Shown: positions 1-11,035 of the stretch, one piece after another | Layout: each line of letters opens with the position of its first letter | Position numbering within the stretch: the first letter of the stretch is position 1 | Source of the DNA: Callorhinus ursinus | Taxonomy: Eukaryota > Chordata > Mammalia > Carnivora > Otariidae | DNA length: 64,000 nt | Direction of reading: 5' to 3' | Assembly: GCF_003265705.1 (NCBI RefSeq) | Contig: NW_020312968.1 | Span: forward strand, 9,671,434 to 9,735,433 | The notes under the pieces: generated by a model | Told to the model about the DNA's origin: nothing | What the model saw: only the letters and a program-made list of their open reading frames with translations | Database searches by the model: none | Made by a program: the position numbers and the translations under genes

Positions 1-2906
1 TGAAGCAGTCATCAAAAATCTCCCAACAAACAAAAGCCCAGGGCCAGATGGCTTCCCAGGGGAATTCTATCAGACATTTAAAGAAGAATTAATACCTATT
101 CTCCTGAAACTGTTCCAAAAAATACAAATGGAAGGGAAACTTCCAAATTCATTTTATGAGGCCACCATTACCTTGATCCCCAAACCAGACAAAGACCCCA
201 TCAAAAAGGAGAATTACAGACCAATATCGTTGATGAACATGGATGCAAAAAGTCTCACCAAAATACTAGCCAATAGGATCCAACAGTACATTAAAAGGAT
301 TATTCACCACGACCAAGTGGGATTTATCCCTGGGCTGCAAGGCTGGTTCAACATCCGCCAATCAATCAACGTGATACAATACATTAACAAAAGAAAGAAC
401 AAGAATCCTATGATCCTCTCAATAGATGCAGAAAAAGCATTTGACAAAGTACAGCATCCTTTCTTGATCAAAACTCTTCAGAGTATAGGGATAGAGGGTA
501 CATACCTCAATATCATAAAAGCCATCTACGAAAAACCTACAGCAAATATCATTCTCAATGGGGAAAGGCTGAGAGCTTTTCCCCTAAGGTCAGGAACGTG
601 GCAGGGATGTCCACTCTCACCACTGCTATTCAACATAGTATTAGAAGTCCTAGCCACAGCAATCAGACAACAAGAAGAAATCAAAGGCATCCAAATTGGC
701 AAAGAGGAAGTCAAACTCTCACTCTTTGCAGATGATATGATACTTTATGTGGAAAACCCAAAAGACTCCACCCCAAAACTGCTAGAACTCATACAGGAAT
801 TCAGTCAAGTAGCAGGCTATAAAATCAATGCACAGAAATCAGTGGCATTCCTATACACCAACAACAAGACAGAAGAGAGACAAATCAAGGAGTCGATCCC
901 ATTCACAATTGCACCCAAAACCATAAGATACCTAGGAATAAATTTAACCAAAGAGGCAAAGGATCTGTACTCAGAAAACTATAAAATACTCAGGAAAGAA
1001 ATTGAAGAAGACACAAAGAAATGGAAAAACGTTCCATGCTCATGGATTGGGAGAACCAACATTGTGAAGATGTCAATGCTACCTAGAGCAATCTACACAT
1101 TCAATGCAATCCCCGTCAAAATACCATCCACTTTTTTCAAAGAAATGGAACAAATAATCCTAAAATTTGTATGGAACCAGAAGAGACCCCGAATAGCCAG
1201 AGGAATATTGAAAAAGAAAAGCAAAGCTGGCAGCATCACAATTCCGGACTTCCAGCTCTATTACAAAGCTGTCATCATCAAGACAGTATGGTACTGGCAC
1301 AAAAACAGACCCATAGATCAATGGAACAGAATAGACAGCCCAGGAATGGACCCTCAAGTCTATGGTCAACTTATCTTTGACAAAGCAGGAAAGAATGTCC
1401 AATGGAAAAAAGACAGTCTCTTCAACAAATGGTGTTGGGAAAATTGGACAGCCACATGCAGAAGAATGAAACTGGACCATTTCCTTACACCACACACAAA
1501 AATAGACTCCAAATGGTTGAAAGACCTAAACGTGAGAAGGAGTCCATCCAAATCCTAAAGGAGAACACAGGTAGCAACCTCTTCGACCTCAGCCGCAGCA
1601 ACTTCTTCCTAGAAACATCGCCAAAGGCACGGGAAGCCAGGGCAAAAATGAACTATTAGGATTTCATCAAGATAAAAAGCTTTTGCACAGCAAAAGAAAC
1701 AGTCCACAAAACCAAAAGACAACCGACAGAATGGGAGAAAATATTTGCAAATGACATATCAGATAAAGGGCTAGTATCCAAAATCTATAAAGAACTTATC
1801 AAACTCAACACCCAAAGAACAAATAATCCAATCAAGAAATGGGCAGAAAACATGAACAGACATTTTTCCAAAGAAGACATCCAAATGGCCAACAGGCACA
1901 TGAAAAAGTGCTCCACATCGCTCGGCATCAGGGAAATCCAAATCAAAACCTCCATGAGATACCACCTCACACCCGTCAGAATGGCTAAAATTAACAAGTC
2001 AGGGAATGACAGATGTTGGCGGGGATGTGGAGAAAGGGGAAACCTCCTACACTGTTGGTGGGAATGCAAGCTGGTGCGACCACTCTGGAAAACAGTATGG
2101 AGGTTCCTCAAACAGTTGAAATTAGAGCTACCATTCGATCCAGCAATTGCACTACTGGGTATTTACCCCAAAGATACAAATGTAGGGACCCGAAGGGGTA
2201 CGTGCACCCCGATGTTTATAGCAGCAATGTCCACAATAGCCAAACTGTGGAAAGAGCCAAGATGTCCATCGACAGATGAATGGATAAAGAAGAAGTGGTA
2301 TATATACACAATGGAATATTATGCAGCCATCAAAAGGAATGAGATCTTGCCATTTGCAACGACATGGATAGAACTGGAGGGTGTTATGCTTAGTGAAATA
2401 AGTCAATCAGAGAAAGACATGTATCATATGACCTCACTGATATGAGGAAATCTTAATCTCAGGAACAAACTGAGTGTTACTGGAGTGGTTGGGGGTGGGA
2501 GGGATGGGGTGGCTGGATGATAGACATTGGGGAGGGTATGTGCTACGGTGACCGCTGTGAGTTGTGCACGACTGTTGAATCACAGATCTGTACTTCTGAA
2601 ACAAATAACGCAACATATTTTAAGAAAAAAGAAAAAGAAGAAGATAGCAGGAGAGGAAGAATGAAGGGGAGCAAGTTGGAGGGGGAGACGAACCATGAGA
2701 GATGATGGACTCTGAAAAACAAACTGAGGGTTCTAGAGGGGAGGAGGGTGGGGGGATGGGTTAGCCTGGTGATGGGTATTAAAGAGGGCACATTCTGCAT
2801 GGAGCACTGGGTGTTATGAACAAACAATGAATCATGGAACACTACACCAAAACAAATGATGTAATATATGGTGATTAACATAACAATAAAAAGGTAAAAA
2901 AAAAAA
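1..2906 (+). mobile_element. Young carnivore L1 (LINE-1), 3' part, cut by window edge
   Basis: The sequence holds most of the L1 ORF2 reverse transcriptase and C-terminal region, a G-rich 3'UTR (about 2446-2880), an AATAAA-type signal and an A-rich tail ending near 2906. The 5' end lies outside the window. The 3'UTR closely resembles those at 43085-43540 and 48245-48710, so they belong to the same young subfamily. The downstream flank (from 2909) is itself an older L1, so this copy sits in or beside ancient LINE sequence. ORF2 is broken, so the copy cannot move by itself. Confidence 0.95.
2..2445 (+). pseudogene. L1 ORF2 remnant (reverse transcriptase and C-terminal domain), frameshifted
   Basis: Translation opens in frame 2 with the conserved RT motif NKSPGPDGF (near 40-65) and carries the catalytic FADD box at 725-736. 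The frame runs to a stop at 1556-1558. The family-typical reading continues in frame 1 from about 1530 ([13 protein letters not shown]), implying a one-base loss near 1531-1542. In frame 1 a TAG at 1657-1659 stands where related copies read Trp before DFIKIKSF. After that the C-terminal part is open to the natural end (MTSLI, stop 2443-2445) and includes the Cys/His-type region [18 protein letters not shown]2 normally supplies endonuclease and reverse transcriptase for target-primed retrotransposition. The endonuclease part is off the window. One frameshift plus one nonsense change make it non-functional. Confidence 0.93.
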
Positions 2907-2911
2907 GAAAA

Positions 2912-3290
2912 TCAACAGGCAAGCCACAGACTGGGAGAAAATCTTTCATGCATATATTAAACAAAGAACCTTTATCCAGGATATAGAAATAACGCCTCAA
3001 TTCAATAAAAAAAAAAAGACAACACAAAAAAATCGGACAAAAGACTTGAACAAGATATTTCACAAAGGAAGATATAGGAATGGCCAATAAGCCCATGAAA
3101 AATTACTCAAAATCATTAGTCATCACGAATGCAAATTAAAACCACAGTGAGATACCACTTCACATCAACTAGAATGGTTAAAATTAGGAAGAATGACAAC
3201 ATCAAGTGTTTGTGAGGATGAGGAGCACACAGACTCTCCCGCATTGCTTGTCTGAGTATAAAATGGTTCTGCCACCTCTTAAAAACTAAA
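2912..3290 (+). mobile_element. Older L1M fragment (ORF2 C-terminal region)
   Basis: Diverged L1 ORF2-like sequence: 'cagactgggagaaaatcttt', 'caaaggaagatataggaatg' and 'aaaaccacagtgagatacca' are standard landmarks of the L1 ORF2 C-terminal half. Reading frames are destroyed. It lies directly downstream of the young L1 tail. Confidence 0.8.
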
Positions 3291-3321
3291 TATAAATCTT
3301 CCATGCCAAAGAATTCTAAAT

Positions 3322-3874
3322 ACGTTGACTCTTACACAATGCAGGGCTGAGGGGTGCCAACCCCCAACCCCGGCATGCAGTGCAAAATCGGAATATGACT
3401 TCTGACTGCCCATAAACTTAACTATTAATAGTCTATTATTGACCAGAAGCCTTGCCGATAACAGTCGATTAACACATATTTTGCATGTTATATGTATTAT
3501 ATACTGTATTCTTACAATAAAGTAAGCTAGAGAAAAGAACATGTTACTAAGAAAATCATAAGGACGAGAAAATATATTTACAATACTGTACTATATTTTC
3601 TAGAAACAAAATCTGGGGCGCCTGGATGGCTCAGTCAGTTGAGCGTCTGCCTTCGGCTTGGGTCATGATCCCAGAGTCCTGGGATGGAGCCCAGCATCTG
3701 GCTCCCTGCTGAGTGGGGAGTCTACTTCTCCCTCTCCCTCTGTGTGCTCTCTCTCTCTCTCTCTTTCTCTCAAATAAATAAATCTAAAAAAAAAAAAAGA
3801 ATAGAAAAAAGAAAAGATCTGCATTTAAATGGACCCATGCAGTTCAAATCCCTGTTGTTCAAAGGTCAACTGTG
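3322..3874 (-). mobile_element. Tigger-like DNA transposon remnant, split by a SINE
   Basis: The ends are imperfect inverted repeats: about 3322-3346 (ttgactcttacacaatgcag) and 3850-3874 (ctgttgttcaaaggtcaact). The interior, read on the minus strand, contains 'ctagcttactttattgtaag' and 'gtgttaatcgactgttatcg', which I recall from non-autonomous Tigger (pogo, Tc1/mariner superfamily) elements. A SINE at 3615-3799 interrupts it. No transposase ORF is present. The subfamily is not assigned. Confidence 0.65.
3615..3799 (+). mobile_element. CAN-SINE (SINEC), older subtype
   Basis: It has the tRNA-derived head GGGGCGCCTGGATGGCTCAG, a B-box-like region near 3670-3690, a (CT)n stretch and an AAATAAATAAATCT tail. 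It is inserted in the Tigger-like element. Confidence 0.95.
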
Positions 3875-3889
3875 ATTTATGGAGATACT

Positions 3890-4566
3890 CCACCCTTGAC
3901 TCCCTACTTCTTAAGTATGGGTTGTACCAGGTGAGTTCCTTCCAAAGAATACAGTATAGAAATAGGAGAGGGGGAGTAATCTTCTGGTGGAGAAACTTGA
4001 CAAACTTGACATCAACCAGGGGACCAAGGTTAATATCGCTGATAAGTCATGTGGACGGCGTGTACCCTTGATATGATGTGATGAAAATAGCATTTTACCT
4101 CCGTGTTCTTCCTCTACCAAACTGATGATAACCTCAGTCTAATCATAAGAAAAACATCAGACAATCCCAATTGAGGTCCATGCTGCAAAATACCTGACAA
4201 GTACTCCTCAAAATGGTCAAGGTCCTCAAAAACAAGGGAAGTCTGAAAAACTGTCACAGCCAAGTGGAGCCTAAAGAGACATGACAAGCAAATGTAATGT
4301 GGTCTCTTAGGCTGGAATAATGAACAGAAAAAGAACATTAGATATAAACTAAGAGAATCTGAAGAGTATGGATTTTAGTTGATAAGAGTGTATCAATATT
4401 GGTTCGTTAGTTGTGACAAATGTACTATGTACTATATTAAGATGTCAATGATGGGGAAATAGTATGGCATATACAGAACCTCTCTTTATTATCTTTGAAA
4501 TACTTCCATAAATCTAAAATTATTCTACAGTAAAACGTGTATTTAAAAACTGCAAAAAAAAAAAAA
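3890..4566 (+). mobile_element. Ancient L1M/L1ME-type 3' end
   Basis: Sequence such as 'ctgataagtcatgtggacg', 'caaaatacctgacaagtact' and the terminal 'aaatctaaaattattctaca' followed by an A-rich tail at 4552-4566 matches the 3'UTR of old mammalian L1 families as I remember them. There is no ORF. Confidence 0.6.
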
Positions 4567-4567
4567 T

Positions 4568-5330
4568 CTGAATATACGCCTACCTTAAGACCTGCTATTC
4601 CACTCCTAGGAATAGACCCAGAGAAATAAGTGCGGTTACCCACAAAAAGACTTACAGAGAAATGTTTATAGCAGTTTTATGCATATTAGACCAAAAATGA
4701 AAATAACTCAAAATATCCAACAGCAGGAGAATAAGTAAATAAACTGTGGTATTTTCGGGGCACCTGGGTGGCTCAGTCGTCAAGCGTCTGCCTTTGGCTC
4801 AGGTCATGGTCCCAGGGTCCTGGGATCGAGCCCCACATCGGGCTCCCTGCTCAGCGGGAAGCCTGCTTCTCCCTCTCCCACTCCCCCTGCTTGTGTTCCT
4901 GCTCTCGCTGTGTCTCTCTCTGTCAAATAAATGAATAAAATCTTTAAAAAAAATTGTGGTATTTTCAAACAATGGAATACTTCCAGCAATACAAAGGAAC
5001 ACACTACCGATATACAACACAAAGAAGTTCAAAGACATTGAGTGAAGTAAGTCAGATATTATATGATTCCACTTACATGAAGTTCAAGAATAGACAAAAA
5101 AAATCATAGTGATAGAAATCAGAAGAGTGGTGCCTACTTGGTGGGGGGAAGGGATTGACTGGGAAGAAAGAAGAGAATTTTCTGAAATGATAGAAATGTT
5201 CCATATCTTGTTTGGGATGTTGGCTACATCGGTATATCCAACTCTCAAAAGTTAGCTAACGGAACACTTTTGATCAGGGATTTATATAAATTATATTTAC
5301 AATATTAAAAAGAAAGTAAGAAGGACAATT
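4568..5330 (+). mobile_element. Ancient L1M fragment interrupted by a SINE
   Basis: It contains typical L1 ORF2/3' landmarks ('ctattccactcctaggaata', 'caatggaatacttccagcaa', 'tatgattccacttacatgaa'). The L1 sequence resumes exactly after the SINE at 4757-4954 through a shared TSD. Confidence 0.75.
4757..4954 (+). mobile_element. CAN-SINE, young subtype, with TSD
   Basis: It is a full-length SINE with the CCCACTCCCCCTGCTTGTG middle region. A perfect 12-bp TSD (tgtggtattttc) is present at 4745-4756 and 4955-4966. Confidence 0.97.
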
Positions 5331-6050
5331 CTGAATCCATCTGCCAAGACAGGAGCGTGAGATCATACAATGAATGGGGCTATTTCTTGAATGTCAGAAT
5401 AACAAAGAAACTGAGAGAATGCTCCAGAGATTAACTGCCTGGTAGATTAAGCTTCTCTCTCGCACTGGATGGGCTGCCAATGAGAAGTCAAAGTCAGATC
5501 ACCAGAACGCCAACCCCAGAATGAGGACACAGCCAAGGCACATAGGCGGTGTACAAAATCACCATGCACTGTCCCCCAAGTTTATTCCTTCGTGTGGCTT
5601 TTTTATTACTATCATTAAAACTCTGGCCAAGCTTATTGGCTATTTGGTCATTTGAATTATTCTAGTGTAGACAACGGCAGCATGTATCAGATATGGGGGC
5701 TATGAGGATACCAACCATGCCTCCTTCAGGGGCTGGATCGGGTTCAATGGTGTACAATATTGGAGTTATAAGGGACCCACTTAGGATTTACAGGGACTTT
5801 CAGGATAGACCTCTCTGGCTTTAACCTAGTTAAAATCGTATAACTTCCAAGACCCAAATTTCCATCCCGCTCATCACCAGGGGGTGTCCTCCCAAACAGA
5901 AGGCAGTAAAACATCAGCTACTAAGGAGGAACATGATAGTCACAAAGTCCACTCAGCTCTATCAGCAAAGGGGAAGAATTTCTTACATTTTTTATATTGT
6001 CATCATTCTTGCCTTTAAAAACGTCATTGCAGGTGATCTGAATTTCTCTT
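5331..6050. other. Unassigned non-coding sequence
   Basis: I see no convincing ORF, splice structure or recognisable repeat here. Short stop-riddled frames only. On the ENTREP2 reading it is intronic. Confidence 0.5.
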
Positions 6051-6055
6051 TCTGA

Positions 6056-6330
6056 CGAGCACCTGAATTTGGAATCAAGACACCTGGTTCAAAATCAGGC
6101 TTTCTCCCTCGTTTGCTGTGATGTTTTAAGCAACCTCGGTGAGACTCACTTTTCTCATCAAAAGGTCTATATTCCTAGCCACCTCACAAGAATAATGAGA
6201 GATTCACACAAAATGACATACATAAAAGTCCTTTGCATGCTGCAAAATACTATGCAATCGGTTTTATTATTAATAATAATAGGCACTTCCTCTTCGGGGG
6301 AGCAGCTTGTTATTACAAAATGAATTTCAG
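6056..6330 (+). repeat. MIR (ancient tRNA-derived SINE)
   Basis: It matches the MIR pattern: 'cacctggttcaaaatcaggc', then a diverged 'gctgtgatgttttaagcaac' and 'cacttttctcatcaaaag', followed by the run of 'attattaataataatagg' typical of the MIR interior. Confidence 0.75.
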
Positions 6331-8110
6331 AAAATGAATTGCACCATTTTGTTCTTAACACTTGTGTGCCTGAGTTAATGGCAGCTGGAAGAGGTACTCT
6401 AATTGTAAGAATAATCTGCAGGTACACTGTTTCCAAAACTTCTCTAAAAAGAATTCTTCCTGCGGCCTGCAGATAAGTTCCTACAGGAACTCACTCCATG
6501 CTGACCATTGACACTTGTGTGCAAGAGATCTCCTGATCCTCTCTCCTGGGCTCTTCCCAAGGAGGCTGGCCTACGAAGACTGTATCCATGGGGCCCCTTT
6601 GCCCTCTTGTCGTAAGTGAAGTTCAGCCATTGGAGAGCCCTGGCAGAAGACTGGAGGGAGGGAGGGAGGAGAGTTCGGGCTAGTTATTCTATGGGTTCCT
6701 TCTCTGTAGCTTCAGGCTGGCTGTGTCCCTTAATAGAAAGCCACAGTTTCTTTCAAGGGGTCCTCTGTACCTGACCCCAAATTCCAGATTCTGGTCAGGC
6801 TTAGGGACAGTCTTCCCTTCACTGTTCCCTACACCTTGTGCATTCCTTTGTGAACAAGCCCTTTATTAACCTCTTCTCAAGATATAATTTTCTTGTTATC
6901 TGTGCCCCGCCAGGACCTTGACTGATACATCGTCTCTATAAATTTCTTCTTTATACTTGACCTAATTTTTTTCTGACCTTTCAGCTTCGTTCCTATTGTT
7001 CTCAACTCAGTCATCACCACCTGCCCAGCGAAGGGAACACCATGGGTTACATACAGTTCCGGAATTCTACCGAGACCAACTCATCATTGGGATTTACCAT
7101 CAAGAAAAGGAAAAGCCCAGAGTCAATGCAAAAATGTCTTTCTAGAACTTGGATTTTAGACATGAAAGACAGTGGGACCCAAAAAGTGGAGGCCTTGCCC
7201 TCTGTAACTGGCACCCTGGGGCTTTTAAGGGGAAGGTGCAAAATCCAAGATCCAAGGAGCTGGTCCTCTCCCAGGGACAGGCAATGTGAGTGATGCCTTT
7301 TATGCTTTTGGTTTTACTGTTACGCGCTTGAGCCGGGAGTATTTTATGATACGTATATACCAGGTAGCTTGATGCAAAGGCATTATGTTTTTCATAATGG
7401 AATTCACCTCCACTCTGATCTCTTGCAATTGTGCCCTCAGTCCTTTCCAGGTCTCAATCAAATGACCTAATAAAAGAATGTTTGGGGAACCTGAGCCCAC
7501 CAAGAAGGAACATCTCCTTCAATTTGCCCGTTTCTACCTGCTAAAAATTTCTCATAATCCCCATCACATAATCTCATTAAATAATTATGCCTCTCACAGC
7601 TTGGTATTGTTGACTATCTTTTTTGGTACAAGATTTCATTCCCTAAATAGGTTGACCTTTCCCTACTGTCTAAGGACTTGTATTTTGCTGCTTCTTCCCT
7701 ACTGCTCCAAACTCAAGATGCAACTGAAGCTCGCCTAAGCATGTTTAAATAAATAAATAGTTCCAGAGATCGTGTGAAGGTAGCGTGGTTTAAAAATGAG
7801 AGGTTTAATATGGTGGAGTGAACATAAGCATTTAGTGCTACCAATTCCTAAAAACCCATTACAAGAGCAGCAAAGGAAAAGTTTTAAATAGAGAAATCCA
7901 TAAGGACAGGAAAACAGCATCAAAATTTTAAAAGCTGGAAAGCCAATGGGCCTGTGTGAACTGGACGCAGGGGTGCTGAGAAGAGACTCCCGCAATAGCA
8001 ATGAGGGAAGCCAAAACCACAGGATCCTCTGCTCAGACTCTCCAAATGTTCAGAAATGGGGGCGTCGCGGTGAAAGTGAGTCTAAAAACAGGACTGGCTG
8101 AGGGTCTAAG
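6331..8110. other. Mostly unassigned intronic sequence
   Basis: About 6600-6935 has the look of an old LTR or other interspersed repeat ('ggctggctgtgtcccttaat', 'ccagg-accttgactgatac'), but I cannot name it. The rest shows no supported gene. Small open frames at 7042-7293 and 7478-7738 lack homology or splice context. Confidence 0.4.
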
Positions 8111-8376
8111 AAGCAGTTAGAAATTGGTACAACCACTCTGAAGAAGAATGGCGCTTACTCTTTCTAACAAAATTCAACATATACCGCCCTGTGACTCAGC
8201 AATTCACTTCTAGGCATATGCGCAAGACAAATTAATGCATATGTCCCCAAAAAGACACAGCCAGGCATGTCAGAGCGCTGGGTCATAATAGCCCCAAACT
8301 GGAAACAACCCAAATGTCCAAGAATAGGAGAATGGATGAACAAATCAGAGGAAGCTCATAAAAGGAATAAAACTTA
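8111..8376 (+). mobile_element. Ancient L1M fragment
   Basis: Diverged ORF2 C-terminal landmarks: 'ggtacaaccactctgaagaa', 'cagcaattcacttctaggca', 'ggaaacaacccaaatgtcca'. Confidence 0.75.
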
Positions 8377-8383
8377 GTGCTGT

Positions 8384-8512
8384 GGCCTGAATGTCTGTGT
8401 CTCCCCAAAATACATTTGTTGAGAGCCTAACTCCAAGATGTTGGCGTCGGGAGGTGGTGCCTCTGCCGGGTGGTTAGGCAATGAGGGTGGAGCCTCATGA
8501 ATGGGATTAGTG

Positions 8513-8516
<4 letters not shown>
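8384..8516 (+). mobile_element. MaLR-type LTR fragment (MLT1/MST-like)
   Basis: The 5' part of a mammalian MaLR LTR is recognisable: 'tgtggcctgaatgtctgtgt', 'gggaggtggtgcctctgccg', 'gagggtggagcctcatgaat', 'gggattagtg'. The 3' part is absent and replaced by a TG repeat. Confidence 0.6.

Positions 8517-8544
<28 letters not shown>
8516..8544. repeat. (TG)n microsatellite
   Basis: About 14 TG units lie between the LTR fragment and the SINE at 8571. Confidence 0.95.
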
Positions 8545-8570
8545 CACACTGCCATTTAAATATCAAAAGC

Positions 8571-8768
8571 GGGGCGCCTGGGTGGCTCAGTCGTCTAGCG
8601 TCTGCCTTCGGCTCAGGTTGTGATCCCAGGGTCCTGGGATCGAGCCCCGCATCGGGCTCCCTGCTAGGCGGGAAGCCTGCTTCTCCCTCTCCCACTCCCC
8701 CTGCTTGTGTTCCCTCTCTCGCTGTGTCTCTGTCAAATAAATAAATAAAATCTTTTAAAAAAATAAAT
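8571..8768 (+). mobile_element. CAN-SINE, young subtype, with TSD
   Basis: It is full length, with a perfect 13-bp TSD (aaatatcaaaagc) at 8558-8570 and 8769-8781. Confidence 0.97.
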
Positions 8769-8977
8769 AAATATCAAAAGCTCAACAAATTCTTTCCTCG
8801 TGAAGAGAAACTTCTCAAAAACTTCCAATTTAAAAAATACTACAAAAATGTAGAATCATGAGCAAAGTTATAGGAGCACAGCATACAGGGAATGGGGAAA
8901 AGGACCCCATGGTAAGGCAGAATTTCTTCTTCATAAGCAAGGAGCCTCAAAAGTACCCCTGAGATTTGTACATTTTT

Positions 8978-9165
8978 TTAAAATATTTTATTTATTTGAC
9001 AGAGAGAGACACAGCGAGAGAGGGAACACAAGCAGGGGGAGTGGGAGAGGGAGAAGCAGGCTTCCCGCCGAGCAGGGAGCCAAATGCGGGGCTTGATCCC
9101 AGGACCCTGGGATCATGACCTGGGCCGAAGGCAGACGCTTAAAGACTGAGCCACCCAGGCGCCCC
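8978..9165 (-). mobile_element. CAN-SINE, young subtype, minus strand, with TSD
   Basis: The reverse-complement SINE runs from the T-rich tail at 8978 to 'gccacccaggcgcccc'. A 15-bp TSD (agatttgtacatttt) is at 8963-8977 and 9166-9180. Confidence 0.97.
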
Positions 9166-9180
9166 AGATTTGTACATTTT

Positions 9181-11035
9181 CACCAGGAATTAGCAACTCT
9201 CAGTTATAAGTGCTTTAACCGAGGTTATAAGCTCACCTCGAAGCTGTGTCCCAAATTTGTCTTACTCTGGTGGGGATGGGAAGAAGCCTTTTGTGCCTAT
9301 TGAGAAAGGGACTGGAAATAAATGTTATTATATTTTAAATACTTTGTAAAAAGAGAATGTGGGGACAGCCATAATGTGAATAAATCTGATACCTAAGTAT
9401 CTCTGAGAGGAAAGGGAGACAGCTGGTTCCATTCATAGCAGTGGGCCTGTGTTTGGCTTGTTGGCAAAGAGTACCAGTCTGGACGTTGGTAAAATATCTG
9501 CCAGGCTTCTGGAAGAAGTTTAAAGGATGTCAAGGAAGTGAAGCCCCAGGGTAGGTTCTTTTGGGATCCAAGGATTAAAGGCACACAGGCAAACCAAGTC
9601 AGTGCATGTGTGCACTCCTGAAATAGGTATAAAGCAGCAAGAGTCTGGGCTTTGAGAGTGGCTGTGATTTGTTATGTTTTGTTGGTTGCCATGGTGCTGG
9701 GTGGTCAATCTTAACATTCATTTTGCTAACCTAGTTCAGAAAAGTATTCCTTTGGTGTCTTCAACCTTTTGTCCGGTGTCTGTATGCTGTGCTCCGATAA
9801 CTTTGCTCATGATTCTACATTTTTGTATTAAAATGCTTCCCCAAACTGAATTAAAATGTTACATGTTAAGAGCTAACTAAACAGTTACATTAACTGTCAA
9901 AGGTCCTACGACATTTGTCTTATTAACCAGTGACTAATCAGTAGTTTGGAGCTTGGACTCCCCGGCTCTGAGGACATAAATGTTAAAATGTTGGTTAGAT
10001 TCCCAGCTTGATCCCATAGCGTTCTTGTTTCAATGGGAAAATATAACCTAAATTCTAAGGACTGGGTGCTTTGTCCTTCTACCCACTCACTCCCCCACCT
10101 ACACTCCTACTTCCTTTGAAATAATGGGACAGGAGTCCCAACCCTTCCCGTCTTCTTTCCCTAGAAAGTGGTAGCTCCCACCAGAAGCACTGGTAGTAGC
10201 TATTTTCATGCAAGCAGTGATGGTAAATCCAGTGTTTGCCTTTCAGATCTGTTCTCTATATGTTCCAGAATATTATTAAGAATGCATGATATCTCCATGT
10301 AGTGTTTATCATAAAGAATTGGCTTTCTTTCTTTTGTTAACTGATTGACTAATGGATTCCTCCATCCACTCATTCAGTATAATTTAAGACCATCTATGTC
10401 TTTGTGTCTTTGGTTCAGATTTTGTGCCCTACCTAGGCGGGCCCTAGGAACTTTTTGACAAACAGAATGCAACAGACATCCAAGGCTGGATCCCAGGAAG
10501 CCTGGCACACCCTCCCCACTCCACGCACCCCCACTCTACTTCCCACCCTACCCCATCCCCTGGGCCCTTGGATCACCATTCTGAGACACTCCCTTGCAGC
10601 ATCCAGCCACCATGCTGGGCAGCTGTTATGTGGGGAAGCCACACATTCATGCTCTAGTCAACAGCCCTTGCTGAGTTACCAGCTGTACCATTTATAAATA
10701 TATACCAAAATATTTGAGGATGAAATGTTGTCAAGGCCGTTACTTATTTCAACACAACCCGGTGGCAGGAGAAAGAGAAGAGAAATGTTCGGGGGTGTAG
10801 ATGAGACAAGTCTAAATTTGTGTCAGTGATTATAGTAGCTGGGTTGTGGGTACCAGAGGAGCTGTATTATTTCTCTCAGATTAGGGGCATTATCAAAAGA
10901 AGAATGAAGGGGAAATGGAGGAGCAGGACAAAAGGAAATGGGGAAGGGGAGAAGGTAAAGGAGCGGGGAGGAAAGGGAGGAATAAACCAACTGGACTCAT
11001 GTCTTCACTAAGTCAATCCCTGGGGGAAAAAGTGG
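9181..11035. other. Unassigned non-coding sequence
   Basis: I see no supported gene or young repeat. Two C-rich or purine-rich stretches stand out (10500-10570; 10890-10985), but neither has coding or regulatory structure I can defend. Confidence 0.45.

Noticed and set aside
2543..2881. Antisense open frames with nearly the same peptide at 2543, 16396, 20722, 43372 and 48240
   Set aside because: They come from the reverse strand of the repeated L1 3'UTR. A recurring peptide looked like a small gene family at first, but the repeat explains it.
8507..8744. Small open frames repeated at many places with similar peptides (for example 4746-4934, 13852-14037, 61304-61669)
   Set aside because: They are translations of CAN-SINEs and are not genes.
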